Shown: piece by piece, positions 9,712 to 18,649 of the stretch
Layout: the number at the start of each line of letters is the position of its first letter
Position numbering within the stretch: the first letter of the stretch is position 1
Source: Chitinivorax sp. B
GTDB lineage: Bacteria > Pseudomonadota > Gammaproteobacteria > Burkholderiales > SCOH01
Reading direction: 5' to 3'
DNA: 51,859 nucleotides
Assembly (NCBI RefSeq): GCF_005503445.1
Contig: NZ_SCOH01000036.1
Coordinates: 1-51,859, forward strand
Notes under the pieces: model-generated
What the model was told of the DNA's origin: nothing
What the model saw: only the letters and a program-made list of their open reading frames with translations
The model's database searches: none
Position numbers and translations under genes: made by a program

Positions 9712-10410
9712 TTACGGATTGCGATGATGGATGGCGAGTATTCGATTCACTGCTTCATCAATGCTTAGCTCAGTCGTATCGAGCATTGTGGCATCCGTAG
9801 CTTGCTGCAGGGGCGCAACAGTACGCGCCGAATCTCGAGCATCACGGTCGCGGATATCCTGCAAAATCCGGTCGAATATAGCATTATCCGCCTGTTCCAG
9901 CAAGCCTTTTTCTAGCAATTGCTTATAGCGGCGCTCGGCACGAACCGTTGCCGACGCAGTCAGGAAGATTTTGGTGTGGGCATTGGGGAACACCACCGAT
10001 GCCATATCCCGCCCATCGGCCACCAGACCGGGCTCCTTGCGAAAGTCTCGCTGACGCGCCAGCAACGCTGCCCGCAGCGCCGGCAGCGTTGCAATCGCCG
10101 AGGCCGCGTTGCCAATTGCCTCGCTACGCACTTCGTCTTCAACCGATTGACCCGCCAACCAGATTCGGTCACCGTCAAAGCGAATATCCAATGTCAATGC
10201 CATTCGCGCCAATGCGGCTTCATTATCCAATGCAATGCCAAACTTGATGGCAGCCAACGCTGCCAGGCGATAGATGGCACCGCTATCCAGATAATGCCAG
10301 CCAAGCTGCGCTGCGACGCGCTGGGCAACCGTTCCCTTGCCGGAGGCCGAGGGGCCATCGATGGCAATCACGGGGATTGTATTCAATTGCTGTCCTTCCA
10401 GTTCCACCAT
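9712..10410 (-). CDS. cmk: Cytidylate kinase
   Basis: Phosphorylates CMP and dCMP to the diphosphates in pyrimidine nucleotide recycling. The protein is 232 aa with the P-loop [13 protein letters not shown] at about residues 19-31, and family blocks [21 protein letters not shown] (CMP-binding region) and [13 protein letters not shown]. It starts at ATG 10410, inside the last codons of the helix-hairpin-helix gene (28-bp overlap), so it is probably co-transcribed with it. It is followed by rpsA and ihfB. The usual upstream partner aroA is here on the opposite strand. Confidence 0.95.
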   Translation of the reverse strand: MVELEGQQLNTIPVIAIDGPSASGKGTVAQRVAAQLGWHYLDSGAIYRLAALAAIKFGIALDNEAALARMALTLDIRFDGDRIWLAGQSVEDEVRSEAIGNAASAIATLPALRAALLARQRDFRKEPGLVADGRDMASVVFPNAHTKIFLTASATVRAERRYKQLLEKGLLEQADNAIFDRILQDIRDRDARDSARTVAPLQQATDATMLDTTELSIDEAVNRILAIHHRNP

Positions 10411-10658
10411 TTCAATTTATCCGGCTCGTGCCGTGCATGACTGGCAAAGTAAACGGCACACCGGAACACGTACAGCATGCAACGATCCACAACCTGCCCT
10501 TGCATGTCACACAAGCGGACATACATCTGCTCCGGATCTTCACCATTCAGACTGGCGACAGAGCGATAACCCAATTGCAGCAAATCGGCGGCACACGCCT
10601 TGCCGATACCCGGAATGCGCATCAAGTCGCGTTTTGCCTGGTCGTCATTCAAGTCCAT
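10383..10658 (-). CDS. Helix-hairpin-helix protein, Cdd1-like
   Basis: A 91-aa protein resembling the 'pathogenicity locus' Cdd1 family (PF11731 type), whose biochemical role is unknown. A helix-hairpin-helix motif, [20 protein letters not shown] (about residues 12-31), would bind DNA or protein. The middle part, [29 protein letters not shown], is typical of this family. AGGA lies about 9 nt before ATG 10658. The gene overlaps the cmk start by 28 bp and is separated from the divergent aroA start by 90 bp, which must hold both promoters. Confidence 0.72.
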   Translation of the reverse strand: MDLNDDQAKRDLMRIPGIGKACAADLLQLGYRSVASLNGEDPEQMYVRLCDMQGQVVDRCMLYVFRCAVYFASHARHEPDKLKWWNWKDSN

Positions 10659-10748
10659 CGTCGTCGTCCTGACCTATCGTGCCCCGGTTCAACCCGCTAT
10701 GATAACGGTTTTCCTGTACCGATTGCCCATTCACAACTGAAGCTGCTC

Positions 10749-12038
10749 ATGGAAACTCTTCTGCTGCAACCTATTCCCCGCGTTCAAGGCACCATTCAAC
10801 TCCCAGGCTCCAAGAGCATCTCCAACCGCACGCTGTTACTGGCTGCACTTGCCGAAGGCACCACAGCAGTCAAAGGACTGCTGGACTCTGATGACGTGCA
10901 ACGCATGCTGGAGGCACTCACCACACTGGGCATTCAATGGCAACAACGACCAGGCAGCCGGGATTTCGACATCGTTGGCACGGGCGGCACCATCCCCGTC
11001 AAGCAGGCGGAATTGTTCCTTGGCAATGCAGGCACCGCTTTCCGCCCGCTGACGGCAGCATTGGCGCTGGCCGGCGGTACCTATCAGCTATCCGGTGTAG
11101 CACGCATGCACGAGCGCCCAATTGGCGATCTGGTTGACGCCTTGCGCCAACTGGGCGCACAGATTGATTACCTGGGCAGCGAGGGCTTCCCACCACTGGC
11201 CATTCGTCCCGCACGGATTCAGGCCGGCGCAGAAATTGCCGTCAAGGGTAATGTATCCAGTCAATTCCTGACCGCATTGCTGATGGCACTGCCATTGACC
11301 GATCAAGATGCATCGGTGCGCGTGGTGGGAGAGCTGATCTCCAAGCCTTATATCGAGATCACCCTGAATCTGATGCGGCGGTTTGGTGTGATCGTGGAAC
11401 GAGATGGCTGGGAACGTTTCACTATTACGGGCGGACAACGCTATCGTTCGCCTGGCGTTATGCACGTGGAGGGCGATGCCAGCTCGGCCTCGTACTTTCT
11501 GGCAGCGGGTGCAATCGGTCGTGGGCCGGTTCGGGTGGAAGGCGTTGGTCGCGACAGCATTCAGGGCGACGTCAAATTTGCTGAAACCCTCGCTCAAATG
11601 GGTGCACAGATCACATTTGGTGACAATTGGATTGAAGCTGCCGGCACCGGCCGGCTGAAGGCCATCGATGTCGACCTGAATCATATCCCCGACGCCGCCA
11701 TGACAATTGCCGTAGCCGCCCTGTTTGCCGATGGCACCACCGTCATTCGCAATATTGCCAGCTGGCGCGTCAAGGAAACCGACAGACTGAGCGCAATGGC
11801 CACCGAATTGCGTAAAGTCGGCGCAACAGTTGAAGAAGGCCAGGACTACATCAAAGTCACCCCTCCTGCTGCGCTGACGCCCAATGCCAGCATCGACACT
11901 TATGACGATCACCGCATGGCCATGTGCTTCTCGTTGGCCGCACTGGGCGGCGTACCGGTGGTGATCAACGATCCGAAATGCGTTGGCAAAACCTTTCCGG
12001 AATACTTTTCAGTACTGGCAGCCGTCACCTGCGCATGA
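10749..12038 (+). CDS. aroA: 3-phosphoshikimate 1-carboxyvinyltransferase
   Basis: EPSP synthase joins PEP to shikimate-3-phosphate in aromatic amino-acid synthesis. The 429-aa protein starts [20 protein letters not shown] and has [10 protein letters not shown] (S3P/PEP site), [11 protein letters not shown], the SQFLTALLM block and the C-terminal DDHRMAM. It is a type I enzyme. The frame is open upstream to 10377 but that part is antisense to the helix-hairpin-helix gene, so ATG 10749 is the start. The stop overlaps the downstream lipoprotein ATG (ATGA), suggesting coupling. Orientation opposite to cmk departs from the common aroA-cmk-rpsA order. Confidence 0.96.
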   Translation: METLLLQPIPRVQGTIQLPGSKSISNRTLLLAALAEGTTAVKGLLDSDDVQRMLEALTTLGIQWQQRPGSRDFDIVGTGGTIPVKQAELFLGNAGTAFRPLTAALALAGGTYQLSGVARMHERPIGDLVDALRQLGAQIDYLGSEGFPPLAIRPARIQAGAEIAVKGNVSSQFLTALLMALPLTDQDASVRVVGELISKPYIEITLNLMRRFGVIVERDGWERFTITGGQRYRSPGVMHVEGDASSASYFLAAGAIGRGPVRVEGVGRDSIQGDVKFAETLAQMGAQITFGDNWIEAAGTGRLKAIDVDLNHIPDAAMTIAVAALFADGTTVIRNIASWRVKETDRLSAMATELRKVGATVEEGQDYIKVTPPAALTPNASIDTYDDHRMAMCFSLAALGGVPVVINDPKCVGKTFPEYFSVLAAVTCA

Positions 12039-12430
12039 TGCCAACTGTTGCGCGTTATTGCGTACTGTTAACATGGCCGAGCCTGTTGGCCGGTTGCGCC
12101 ACAGAGGCACATTTCGAACGCAATCTCGACTCCTGGCTGGGCCGGCAAACCAGTGAATTGATTCAAGCCTGGGGCTCACCAGTCATCGACAAACCCAAAG
12201 CCGATGGCGGCCGCGTATTGGGTTACGCCATGCAAGACACTGTCCGCCACCGCCCGATGCGACAGACCGTGTCGCTGAACGGCAATGCTGGCCTGATTTA
12301 TCAGGAACTACCCGGCAGTCAGACTGCCACCTACTGCGTCACCCTACTGCATGCCGATGCGCAGGGTGTCATTTACAACTGGGCCTGGCAGGGCAATGGC
12401 TGCCAGGCTCGTGACAATGGCACACGATAG
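12035..12430 (+). CDS. Small putative outer-membrane lipoprotein
   Basis: A 131-aa protein starting [21 protein letters not shown], a short lipoprotein signal with lipobox L-L-A-G-C and Cys21 as the expected lipidation site. The mature part contains [26 protein letters not shown], similar in style to small SmpA/OmlA-like or hypothetical lipoproteins with 'W-G-x-P' motifs, and ends in [12 protein letters not shown]. Start ATG 12035 overlaps the aroA stop by 4 bp; the longer open frame to 11924 lies inside aroA and is not used. The function is unknown. It is probably co-transcribed with aroA and the next gene. Confidence 0.7.
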   Translation: MMPTVARYCVLLTWPSLLAGCATEAHFERNLDSWLGRQTSELIQAWGSPVIDKPKADGGRVLGYAMQDTVRHRPMRQTVSLNGNAGLIYQELPGSQTATYCVTLLHADAQGVIYNWAWQGNGCQARDNGTR

Positions 12431-12466
12431 TCTGCCACCAGTTCGACAATAGTGAGTAATGTAACG

Positions 12467-12979
12467 ATGTCATCAGGATTTCACTGCACCACATGCGGTG
12501 CTTTTCACGCCAGCCTGCCTACCAGTTACGGCGCGGTTGCCCCGGACATATGGCTGGCCTTACCCGAAGCGGAGCGCGAAGAACGCGCTGTATTGTCATC
12601 AGATCAATGCATTGTCGACGGACACTATTTCTTTATCCTGGGCCGATTGGAAATCCCACTGGACGGTGCGTCAGCACCATTTTCCTGGCTGGTGTGGGTA
12701 TCGGTCAGCAAAACTGACTTCGGCCGTGCCAACGATTTGTGGGAAACCAGCGGCCGTGAGACCGAGCCTCCATACGATGGCTGGCTGTGCACCTCACTAC
12801 CCTGCTACCCAGACACTTTGCGCCTTAAAGTCAAGCTGCATACTCGCCCCGTCGGTCAACACCCCTTTGTGGAACTGGAACCGACTGAGCACCCGCTTTA
12901 TCTGGAACAGCATGACGGGATCAATCAACAGCGCGTACAGGCAATAGCGGAAGCCTTGATACACAGCACAGACGAATAA
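12467..12979 (+). CDS. DUF2199 domain-containing protein
   Basis: A 170-aa protein of the DUF2199 family, function unknown. It opens with a CxxC pair, FHCTTCGAFH, that could bind zinc. Family markers follow: LPEAEREERAVLSSDQCIVDGHYFFILGRLEIP, WLVWVSVS and DLWETSGRETEPPYDGWLC. The ATG at 12467 is taken as the start; a GTG at 12452 in frame is an alternative. It follows the lipoprotein by 36 bp on the same strand and probably ends the aroA transcript at the hairpin at 12990-13020. Confidence 0.8.
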   Translation: MSSGFHCTTCGAFHASLPTSYGAVAPDIWLALPEAEREERAVLSSDQCIVDGHYFFILGRLEIPLDGASAPFSWLVWVSVSKTDFGRANDLWETSGRETEPPYDGWLCTSLPCYPDTLRLKVKLHTRPVGQHPFVELEPTEHPLYLEQHDGINQQRVQAIAEALIHSTDE

Positions 12980-12989
12980 GCGGACAAGA

Positions 12990-13020
12990 GCATGGCGGCG
13001 TGAATGATGAGCTGCCATGC
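12990..13020. terminator. hairpin between convergent genes
   Basis: GCATGGCGGC (12990-12999) and GCTGCCATGC (13011-13020) can pair over 10 bp, with one G-U wobble, around an 11-nt loop. It lies between the convergent DUF2199 and biotin-carboxylase genes. There is no T-run on either side, so intrinsic termination is uncertain. Confidence 0.35.
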
Positions 13021-13050
13021 CCTTGCCGCCTTACATTCAAAACACTCAAA

Positions 13051-15000
13051 TCAAGCAATGACAGCCAGCCGCTGTCGCCGTTTCACCTGTTGCCCCTTGC
13101 CAGCCAGCAATTCCCCAACCACCCCGGCACAATCAACTTTCAGCTGATGCTCGATTTTCATGGCCTCCAATACCATCAGCAGCTGCCCGGCTGCCACTTT
13201 GTCACCAACCGCAACGCGGATATCGACGATGGCACCATCCATTGGCGCCAGCAGTACCCCATTGCCCGCAGCTGCCTGGCGCGGCGGTGGCGCATGGGTG
13301 ACATCATCAACGATCAGTTGACCGCGTGCCGTCGCCAGATACAGACTTCCATCGATCAAAGCAAAATGGGCGCACAGACGTCGCGGACCAATTTGATAGG
13401 TGCAACAGCCATTTGCCATTTCAAGTAATGTCAATTCACAACGCTGATCACTGAATTGCGGATCGCTAATCGCCAAGCGATTGCCATCAACTTGAATCAG
13501 CAATGTGTATATCTGGTCACCCATTCGCAACATCAACGGCTGTGGGCCCAAGTGCTGCCGCCCCCAATCTGCAGCCACCCTGGAATTGGCTGCGCTCGTA
13601 TGCAGCAATGCGGCCGCCAAGGCGCGATCCAGATAATCTGGGATAGCAGGCAGCAAGCTCGGCAAACCAGCCTGCTGCTGGTCAATAAACCCGGTGTGGG
13701 TCTCGCCCGCCAGAAATGCCGGATGCCGCAACAGATCTGCCAGAAACTGCTGATTGTGCAGCACACCCAGCAATGCCGTATGGTCCAACGCACGAATCAG
13801 TCGTCTCGCAGCATCCTGCCGTGTGGTGCCATGTGCGATCACCTTCGCAATCATCGGATCGTAGTAGGGGCTGATGCAGTCACCGACCTGGACACCATGA
13901 TCGATACGTACATCATTCGCCGGCTGCCAGGCGAGTATTGGCCCGGTCTGAGGCAAGAACTGCTGACGCGGATCTTCTGCATAAAGGCGCACCTCGATCG
14001 CATGACCATGCAGGGCGATATCGGACTGCTGCCAGGGTAATGCTTCCCCGCTGGCCACCCGCAACTGCCATTCCACCAAGTCCAGCCCGGTAACCAGCTC
14101 GGTCACCGGGTGCTCCACTTGCAGACGGGTATTCATCTCCAAAAAGTAGAACTGTTGATCCGCCGCCAACAGAAACTCCACCGTCCCCGCCCCCACGTAC
14201 CCACAGGCGCGAGCCGCCGCTACAGCAGCCTCACCCATGCGTTGTCGCAGGGTTGGGTTCATCACTGGGCATGGGCTTTCCTCCAATACCTTCTGATGAC
14301 GGCGCTGGATCGAACAATCACGCTCACCCAGGTGAAGCACCTGACCATGCTGATCCGCAAGGATTTGAAACTCGACATGACGGGGATTCAGAATGGCCCG
14401 CTCCAGAATCAGCTCTTGGCTACCAAAGGCATGTAACGCCTCGCTCCGAGCGCTTCGCAAGCCATCCAGCAGATCGCCTCCACGCTCGACCAGGCGCATG
14501 CCACGACCGCCGCCACCCGCGGCCGCTTTGATCATGACAGGAAAGCCGATTCGATCCGCGTGCTGACACAGCGCATCATCCGACTGGTCCGAACCTTCGT
14601 AGCCAGGTACACACGACACCCCCGCCTGCAACATGGCCAGCTTGGCTTGACGTTTGTTACCCATCAGGTGAATAGCGTCCGGTCGCGGGCCGATGAACAC
14701 CAATCCAGCATCAGCACACGCCTGTGCAAATTCGGCATTTTCCGACAGAAAACCATAACCAGGATGTACCGCCTGTGCCTGACTGACCTGGCACGCCGCC
14801 AACAGCCGTGGAATGGAAAGATAGGACTCCCCTACTGGTGACGGCCCGATATGTACTGCCTCATCAGCCAACTGTACATGACGCGCCTGACGATCAGCAT
14901 CGGAATACACGGCAATCGTGTGGTAACCCATCCGTTGCGCCGTTGCGATGATGCGACAGGCAATTTCGCCACGATTGGCGATCAACAATCGTTGAAACAT
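13051..15000 (-). CDS. Acyl-CoA carboxylase biotin-containing alpha subunit
   Basis: The 649-aa subunit carries biotin carboxylase and biotin carrier domains of a methylcrotonyl-/geranyl-CoA carboxylase type enzyme. The N-terminus is MFQRLLIANRGEIACRIIATAQRMG; the ATP-grasp glycine loop KAAAGGGGRGMRLV and EMNTRLQVEHPVTE are present; the carrier domain holds the biotinylation lysine in LEAMKIEHQL (about K615). ATG 15000 with AGGGA upstream gives the canonical N-terminus; the open frame extends to 15030. It is the last gene of the AtuA-type operon, in the position of atuF (geranyl-CoA carboxylase), but sequence alone does not separate that from LiuD/MccA (leucine breakdown). Confidence 0.88.
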   Translation of the reverse strand: MFQRLLIANRGEIACRIIATAQRMGYHTIAVYSDADRQARHVQLADEAVHIGPSPVGESYLSIPRLLAACQVSQAQAVHPGYGFLSENAEFAQACADAGLVFIGPRPDAIHLMGNKRQAKLAMLQAGVSCVPGYEGSDQSDDALCQHADRIGFPVMIKAAAGGGGRGMRLVERGGDLLDGLRSARSEALHAFGSQELILERAILNPRHVEFQILADQHGQVLHLGERDCSIQRRHQKVLEESPCPVMNPTLRQRMGEAAVAAARACGYVGAGTVEFLLAADQQFYFLEMNTRLQVEHPVTELVTGLDLVEWQLRVASGEALPWQQSDIALHGHAIEVRLYAEDPRQQFLPQTGPILAWQPANDVRIDHGVQVGDCISPYYDPMIAKVIAHGTTRQDAARRLIRALDHTALLGVLHNQQFLADLLRHPAFLAGETHTGFIDQQQAGLPSLLPAIPDYLDRALAAALLHTSAANSRVAADWGRQHLGPQPLMLRMGDQIYTLLIQVDGNRLAISDPQFSDQRCELTLLEMANGCCTYQIGPRRLCAHFALIDGSLYLATARGQLIVDDVTHAPPPRQAAAGNGVLLAPMDGAIVDIRVAVGDKVAAGQLLMVLEAMKIEHQLKVDCAGVVGELLAGKGQQVKRRQRLAVIA

Positions 15001-15008
15001 GGAGTCCC

Positions 15009-15821
15009 TCACAACCAGTCCTCCGCCCATTGCGGCTGACGCCTGCCAACAAAGGCGGCAGCGCCTTCCTCAGCCTCTGCACCTTGTACTGCCTCACCAA
15101 ACCATACTGAGGCTTGATCCAGTACCAACTCCAATTCAGTCGAAGGCAACAGTTGCAGCAATGCCTTGGTACATCGCGTAGCCTGTGGCGCAGCTCGACC
15201 CAACTGGACCAACAATTCTTCCAGCGCCCCCTGCAAGGCAGTCTCGTTGGCATGAATACTTTGCACTAGGCCTAGGGTATGCGCACGGCGGCCATCGATG
15301 CGCTGCCCTGTCAGGGCCATCCAACGTGCCTGAGTCTGGCCAATGCGTTGCGCCACAAATGGGGCAATCTGTGCAGGAATAAGACCCAACCCGGTTTCCG
15401 GCATGCCGAACTGACTATCGGCATGGGCCAAGGCAATATCCGCTACACATGCCAAACCCAGCCCGCCACCCAATACCGCCCCTTGTAACACCGCCACCAC
15501 CACTTGCGGCAAAGCTGCCGCCTGCTGCAACATGCGCCCGAAGGCGCGATTGAATCGGCTGGCTGTGTGCGGGTCATTCACCAACTGCTGACGCAAACCG
15601 GCCATGTCACGTACATCGCCACCCGCACAAAAATGGCCGCCAGCACCATTGATCACGACTACCCTTAATTCGTCCCGGCTGGCCAGTACCGCAAACAATT
15701 GCGAGAGTTCGTCCACCATCTGCAGGCTCATCGCATTACGCTGCTCGGGGCGATTCAGTGTGATTTGCACCAGGCCACGCCGGGGCTCCACCAACAACGT
15801 CTGAAAATGCTGTTGCATCAT
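15009..15821 (-). CDS. Enoyl-CoA hydratase/isomerase family protein (AtuE/LiuC-like)
   Basis: A 270-aa crotonase-fold protein expected to hydrate the glutaconyl-CoA product of the neighbouring carboxylase (3-methylglutaconyl-CoA in the Liu pathway, isohexenylglutaconyl-CoA in the Atu pathway). Oxyanion-hole loops HFCAGGDVRDM and QGAVLGGGLGLACVADI and the active-site loop FGMPETGLGLIPAQI are present. The start at 15821 overlaps the stop of the acyl-CoA dehydrogenase (ATGA), and the stop lies 8 bp before the biotin subunit start, so this is a tight operon. The frame extends further upstream (to 15905) but only inside the dehydrogenase gene. Confidence 0.85.
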   Translation of the reverse strand: MMQQHFQTLLVEPRRGLVQITLNRPEQRNAMSLQMVDELSQLFAVLASRDELRVVVINGAGGHFCAGGDVRDMAGLRQQLVNDPHTASRFNRAFGRMLQQAAALPQVVVAVLQGAVLGGGLGLACVADIALAHADSQFGMPETGLGLIPAQIAPFVAQRIGQTQARWMALTGQRIDGRRAHTLGLVQSIHANETALQGALEELLVQLGRAAPQATRCTKALLQLLPSTELELVLDQASVWFGEAVQGAEAEEGAAAFVGRRQPQWAEDWL

Positions 15822-16978
15822 GCAGGCCTTTTCCCCGGCAAGGTGCCAGTCAGTTTGCAAATGATGCCAAGCATGATTTCGTCGGCGCCGGCACCGATGG
15901 AGCATAAGCGGCCGTCACGGTAAAGCTGGGCAGCCGGGTTGTCCCACATGTAGCCTTGCCCACCCCAGAACTGCAGGCAACTATCGGCAACTTCCCTTAC
16001 CAAACGGCCCGCTTTCAGCTTCGCCATGGAGGCCAGCAACGTGACATCCTCACCCGAGATGTGCTTTTCGCATGCTTGATAGGTCAATGCCCGCAAGGCT
16101 TCCAGCTCCGTACGCAGCTCTGCCAGCCGGAAATGCACGGTCTGATTATCGAGCAGCGACATGCCGAATACCTGGCGTTCGCGTGCATAGTCCGTCGTCA
16201 ACTCAATACAACGTGCCACCGCGCCAATCGTATTGGCCGCGCCAAACAGCCGTTCTTCCTGAAATTGCATCATCTGCATCATGAAGCCAGTGTTTTCCTG
16301 CCCGATGCAGTAACGCAGTGGCACCCGCACACTGTCAAAGAACACTTGCGCCGTATCCGACGACCGCATACCCAGCTTGTTCAACGGCTTGGAAAAGCTG
16401 ATGCCCTTGGCACCGGCCGGCACAACGATCAGCGATTTATTGGCATGGCGATGCCCTTCGCTGGTATTCGCCAGCAGGCAAAAGAAATCTGCCTGCAGCG
16501 AATTGGTGATCCACATTTTGGTGCCGTCGATCACATAATCACCACCATCCTTGCGTGCCACAGTCTTGATCGCTGCCACATCCGAGCCGGCATGGGGTTC
16601 GGATACGGCAATGCTGGCCACATAGTCACCGGCAATGGCGGGCGTCAGAAACTCATCGCGTAATTCACGACTGCCAAAACGCGCCAAGGCCGGCGTTGCC
16701 ATATCGGTCTGCACGCCGATGGCCAACGGCACACCACCGCATACCGCACGGCCGAATTCTTCGACAACGCCCAGGTTGTATGACACGTTGAGGCCCAGGC
16801 CACCGTTTTCCACTGGCTTGTGAATGCCCAGCAAACCCAGATCGCCCAGCTTCTTGAATAAGTCATGTGCCGGGAAACGACCAGCACGTTCCCATTCTTC
16901 TGCGTTCGGGTTGATTTCCTGCTCGACGAACTGCTTGGCCGTACGGCGCATTTGTTCATGTTCCAGCGTCAATTGCAT
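15818..16978 (-). CDS. Acyl-CoA dehydrogenase (isovaleryl/citronellyl-CoA type)
   Basis: A 386-aa FAD-dependent acyl-CoA dehydrogenase, starting MQLTLEHEQMRRTAKQFVEQ. ATG 16978 has GGAG 8 nt upstream; a GTG at 17011 would add 11 residues. FAD/substrate motifs IAVSEPHAGSDVAAIKT and KMWITNSLQADFF are present. The acid in MQFQEERLFGAAN matches the position of the catalytic Glu of isovaleryl-CoA dehydrogenase, and the C-terminal site where medium-chain enzymes carry Y-E-G-T reads IGAGADEI, so the base sits where it does in branched-chain enzymes. Its position between carboxyltransferase and hydratase matches atuD. The substrate (isovaleryl, citronellyl or another branched acyl-CoA) is inferred. 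Confidence 0.88.
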   Translation of the reverse strand: MQLTLEHEQMRRTAKQFVEQEINPNAEEWERAGRFPAHDLFKKLGDLGLLGIHKPVENGGLGLNVSYNLGVVEEFGRAVCGGVPLAIGVQTDMATPALARFGSRELRDEFLTPAIAGDYVASIAVSEPHAGSDVAAIKTVARKDGGDYVIDGTKMWITNSLQADFFCLLANTSEGHRHANKSLIVVPAGAKGISFSKPLNKLGMRSSDTAQVFFDSVRVPLRYCIGQENTGFMMQMMQFQEERLFGAANTIGAVARCIELTTDYARERQVFGMSLLDNQTVHFRLAELRTELEALRALTYQACEKHISGEDVTLLASMAKLKAGRLVREVADSCLQFWGGQGYMWDNPAAQLYRDGRLCSIGAGADEIMLGIICKLTGTLPGKRPA

Positions 16979-17038
16979 GTCAGGGACTCCAGTTGAGATG
17001 GGTGTTGGCACCTGCTCACGATCTTGGCGAGCACAGCG

Positions 17039-18649
17039 TCAGAAACGCGCAACGCCAAAGTGATTGGGCCGCAATACACGCTGCGCCGCCTCATCAATCA
17101 CATCCAGCAGGAACAACAATAAGGTCCGCGAATCGCGGGGGTCGATCAGGCCGTCGTCCCATAGACGGGCCGTGCCGTACAAAGCAGTAGACTGGGCATC
17201 CAGCCCTTGGGCCGTCATGTGTTCCAGTGCATCCAGATTGGTGGGATCAGGCTCAATACCCAGTTTGCGTTGCTTCTGCTCGGCAACAATGCGCAACACC
17301 TTGCCGGCCTGCGCCCCGCCCATCACCGCCGTGCGATTGTTCGGCCAGGCAAAGATGAACCGTGGGTCCAGCCCGCGGCCGCACATGGCATAGTTACCCG
17401 CACCGTAAGAGCCCCCGATCACCAGCGACAACTTCGGCACCTGTGCATTGGCTACGGCCTGCAGCATCTTCGAGCCATGCTTGATGATGCCCCCCTGCTC
17501 GGCCTCTTTGCCCACCATGAAACCGGTGGTGTTATGCAGAAACAGCAAGGCACGGCCGGTCTGTTCGCACAGTTGGATGAACTGCGCCGCCTTGGCCGCA
17601 CCCTGCGGCGTAATGGGGCCATTGTTGCCAATGATGCCGATGCGATGCCCCCCGATCGCAGCCCAACCGCACACGGTCTGGCTATCGAACTCCTGCTTGA
17701 AATCGAGGAAATCGGAACCATCGACCAGCCGTGCAATCACATCGCGAACGTCGTACGGACGCTTGGCATCGGCCGGCACGATGCCGATCAGCTCGCTCGG
17801 ATCATAAATGGGCTCGCGAAAGGATAAATGTGGCACACGCTCAACCTGCCAGCCCAGTTGCGCCACAATATTGCGCACGTGGCGGATGGCGTCGGCATCG
17901 TCTTCTGCCAGATATTCGGCAGTGCCTGCCAAAGCTGCATGCATTTCCGCCCCACCCAGCTCTTCATCGCTGGCCACTTCACCCGTTGCAGCCAGCAACA
18001 ATGGCGGGCCAGCCAAAAACAACTTAGCACGATTGCGTACCACCACCACATAGTCCGACAACCCCGGCTGATACGCCCCACCAGCCGTGGCATTGCCATG
18101 TACCACCGAAATCTGCGGGATACCGGCTGCCGACAATCTGGCTTGGTTGGCAAAAGCACGCGCGCCCTCCACAAAGACGTCAGCGGCATGGTTAAGGTTG
18201 GCGCCGCCACTTTCGGTCAACATGATCAATGGCAGTTTGTTTTCCAGCGAAATCTGCTGCAATCGCAAGGTCTTGCGTAACCCCGCTGGGGAAATGGTGC
18301 CACCCTTGATGGCACTGTTGCTGGCCGATACCAGGCAGCGCACGCCATTGACATAGCCGATACCAGCAATGATGCCACCACCTGCCTCTGTGCCATCACG
18401 ATCATCATCCATCTGGTAACCAGCCAGACTCATCAGCTCGATGAATGACGAACCCGGATCGAGCAACCGTTGCACCCGCTCTTGCGGCAGCAACTGCCCA
18501 CGTTTGTCGAATTTCGGTTTCTCCGACACGGCCTTGTCGAGGCCAATACGGCGAATGGCTTCGATTTGATCAAGCAGACCCTGCATGGCAGCCCGGTTGG
18601 TGGCAAAAAACTCGCCTTGGCCATCCACTTGGCTATCGATTACTGGCAT
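17039..18649 (-). CDS. Acyl-CoA carboxylase carboxyltransferase (beta) subunit
   Basis: A 536-aa two-domain carboxyltransferase that moves CO2 from biotin onto an unsaturated branched acyl-CoA. The oxyanion loops are visible: HGNATAGGAYQPGLSDYVVVV in the N-half and IGGSYGAGNYAMCGRGLDPRF in the C-half. The family length is about 535 aa, as in AtuC and LiuB. Methylcrotonyl enzymes I know have FFNQA before the first loop; this protein has AFANQA, a smaller residue that might widen the pocket. GAAGGA lies about 8 nt before ATG 18649. It overlaps atuA by 10 bp and is probably translationally coupled. Confidence 0.88.
   Translation of the reverse strand: MPVIDSQVDGQGEFFATNRAAMQGLLDQIEAIRRIGLDKAVSEKPKFDKRGQLLPQERVQRLLDPGSSFIELMSLAGYQMDDDRDGTEAGGGIIAGIGYVNGVRCLVSASNSAIKGGTISPAGLRKTLRLQQISLENKLPLIMLTESGGANLNHAADVFVEGARAFANQARLSAAGIPQISVVHGNATAGGAYQPGLSDYVVVVRNRAKLFLAGPPLLLAATGEVASDEELGGAEMHAALAGTAEYLAEDDADAIRHVRNIVAQLGWQVERVPHLSFREPIYDPSELIGIVPADAKRPYDVRDVIARLVDGSDFLDFKQEFDSQTVCGWAAIGGHRIGIIGNNGPITPQGAAKAAQFIQLCEQTGRALLFLHNTTGFMVGKEAEQGGIIKHGSKMLQAVANAQVPKLSLVIGGSYGAGNYAMCGRGLDPRFIFAWPNNRTAVMGGAQAGKVLRIVAEQKQRKLGIEPDPTNLDALEHMTAQGLDAQSTALYGTARLWDDGLIDPRDSRTLLLFLLDVIDEAAQRVLRPNHFGVARF

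Noticed and set aside
11088-11912. 274-codon open frame antisense to aroA
   Set aside because: It lies wholly within aroA, which has clear family motifs; the translation resembles no protein and reflects codon bias of the true gene.
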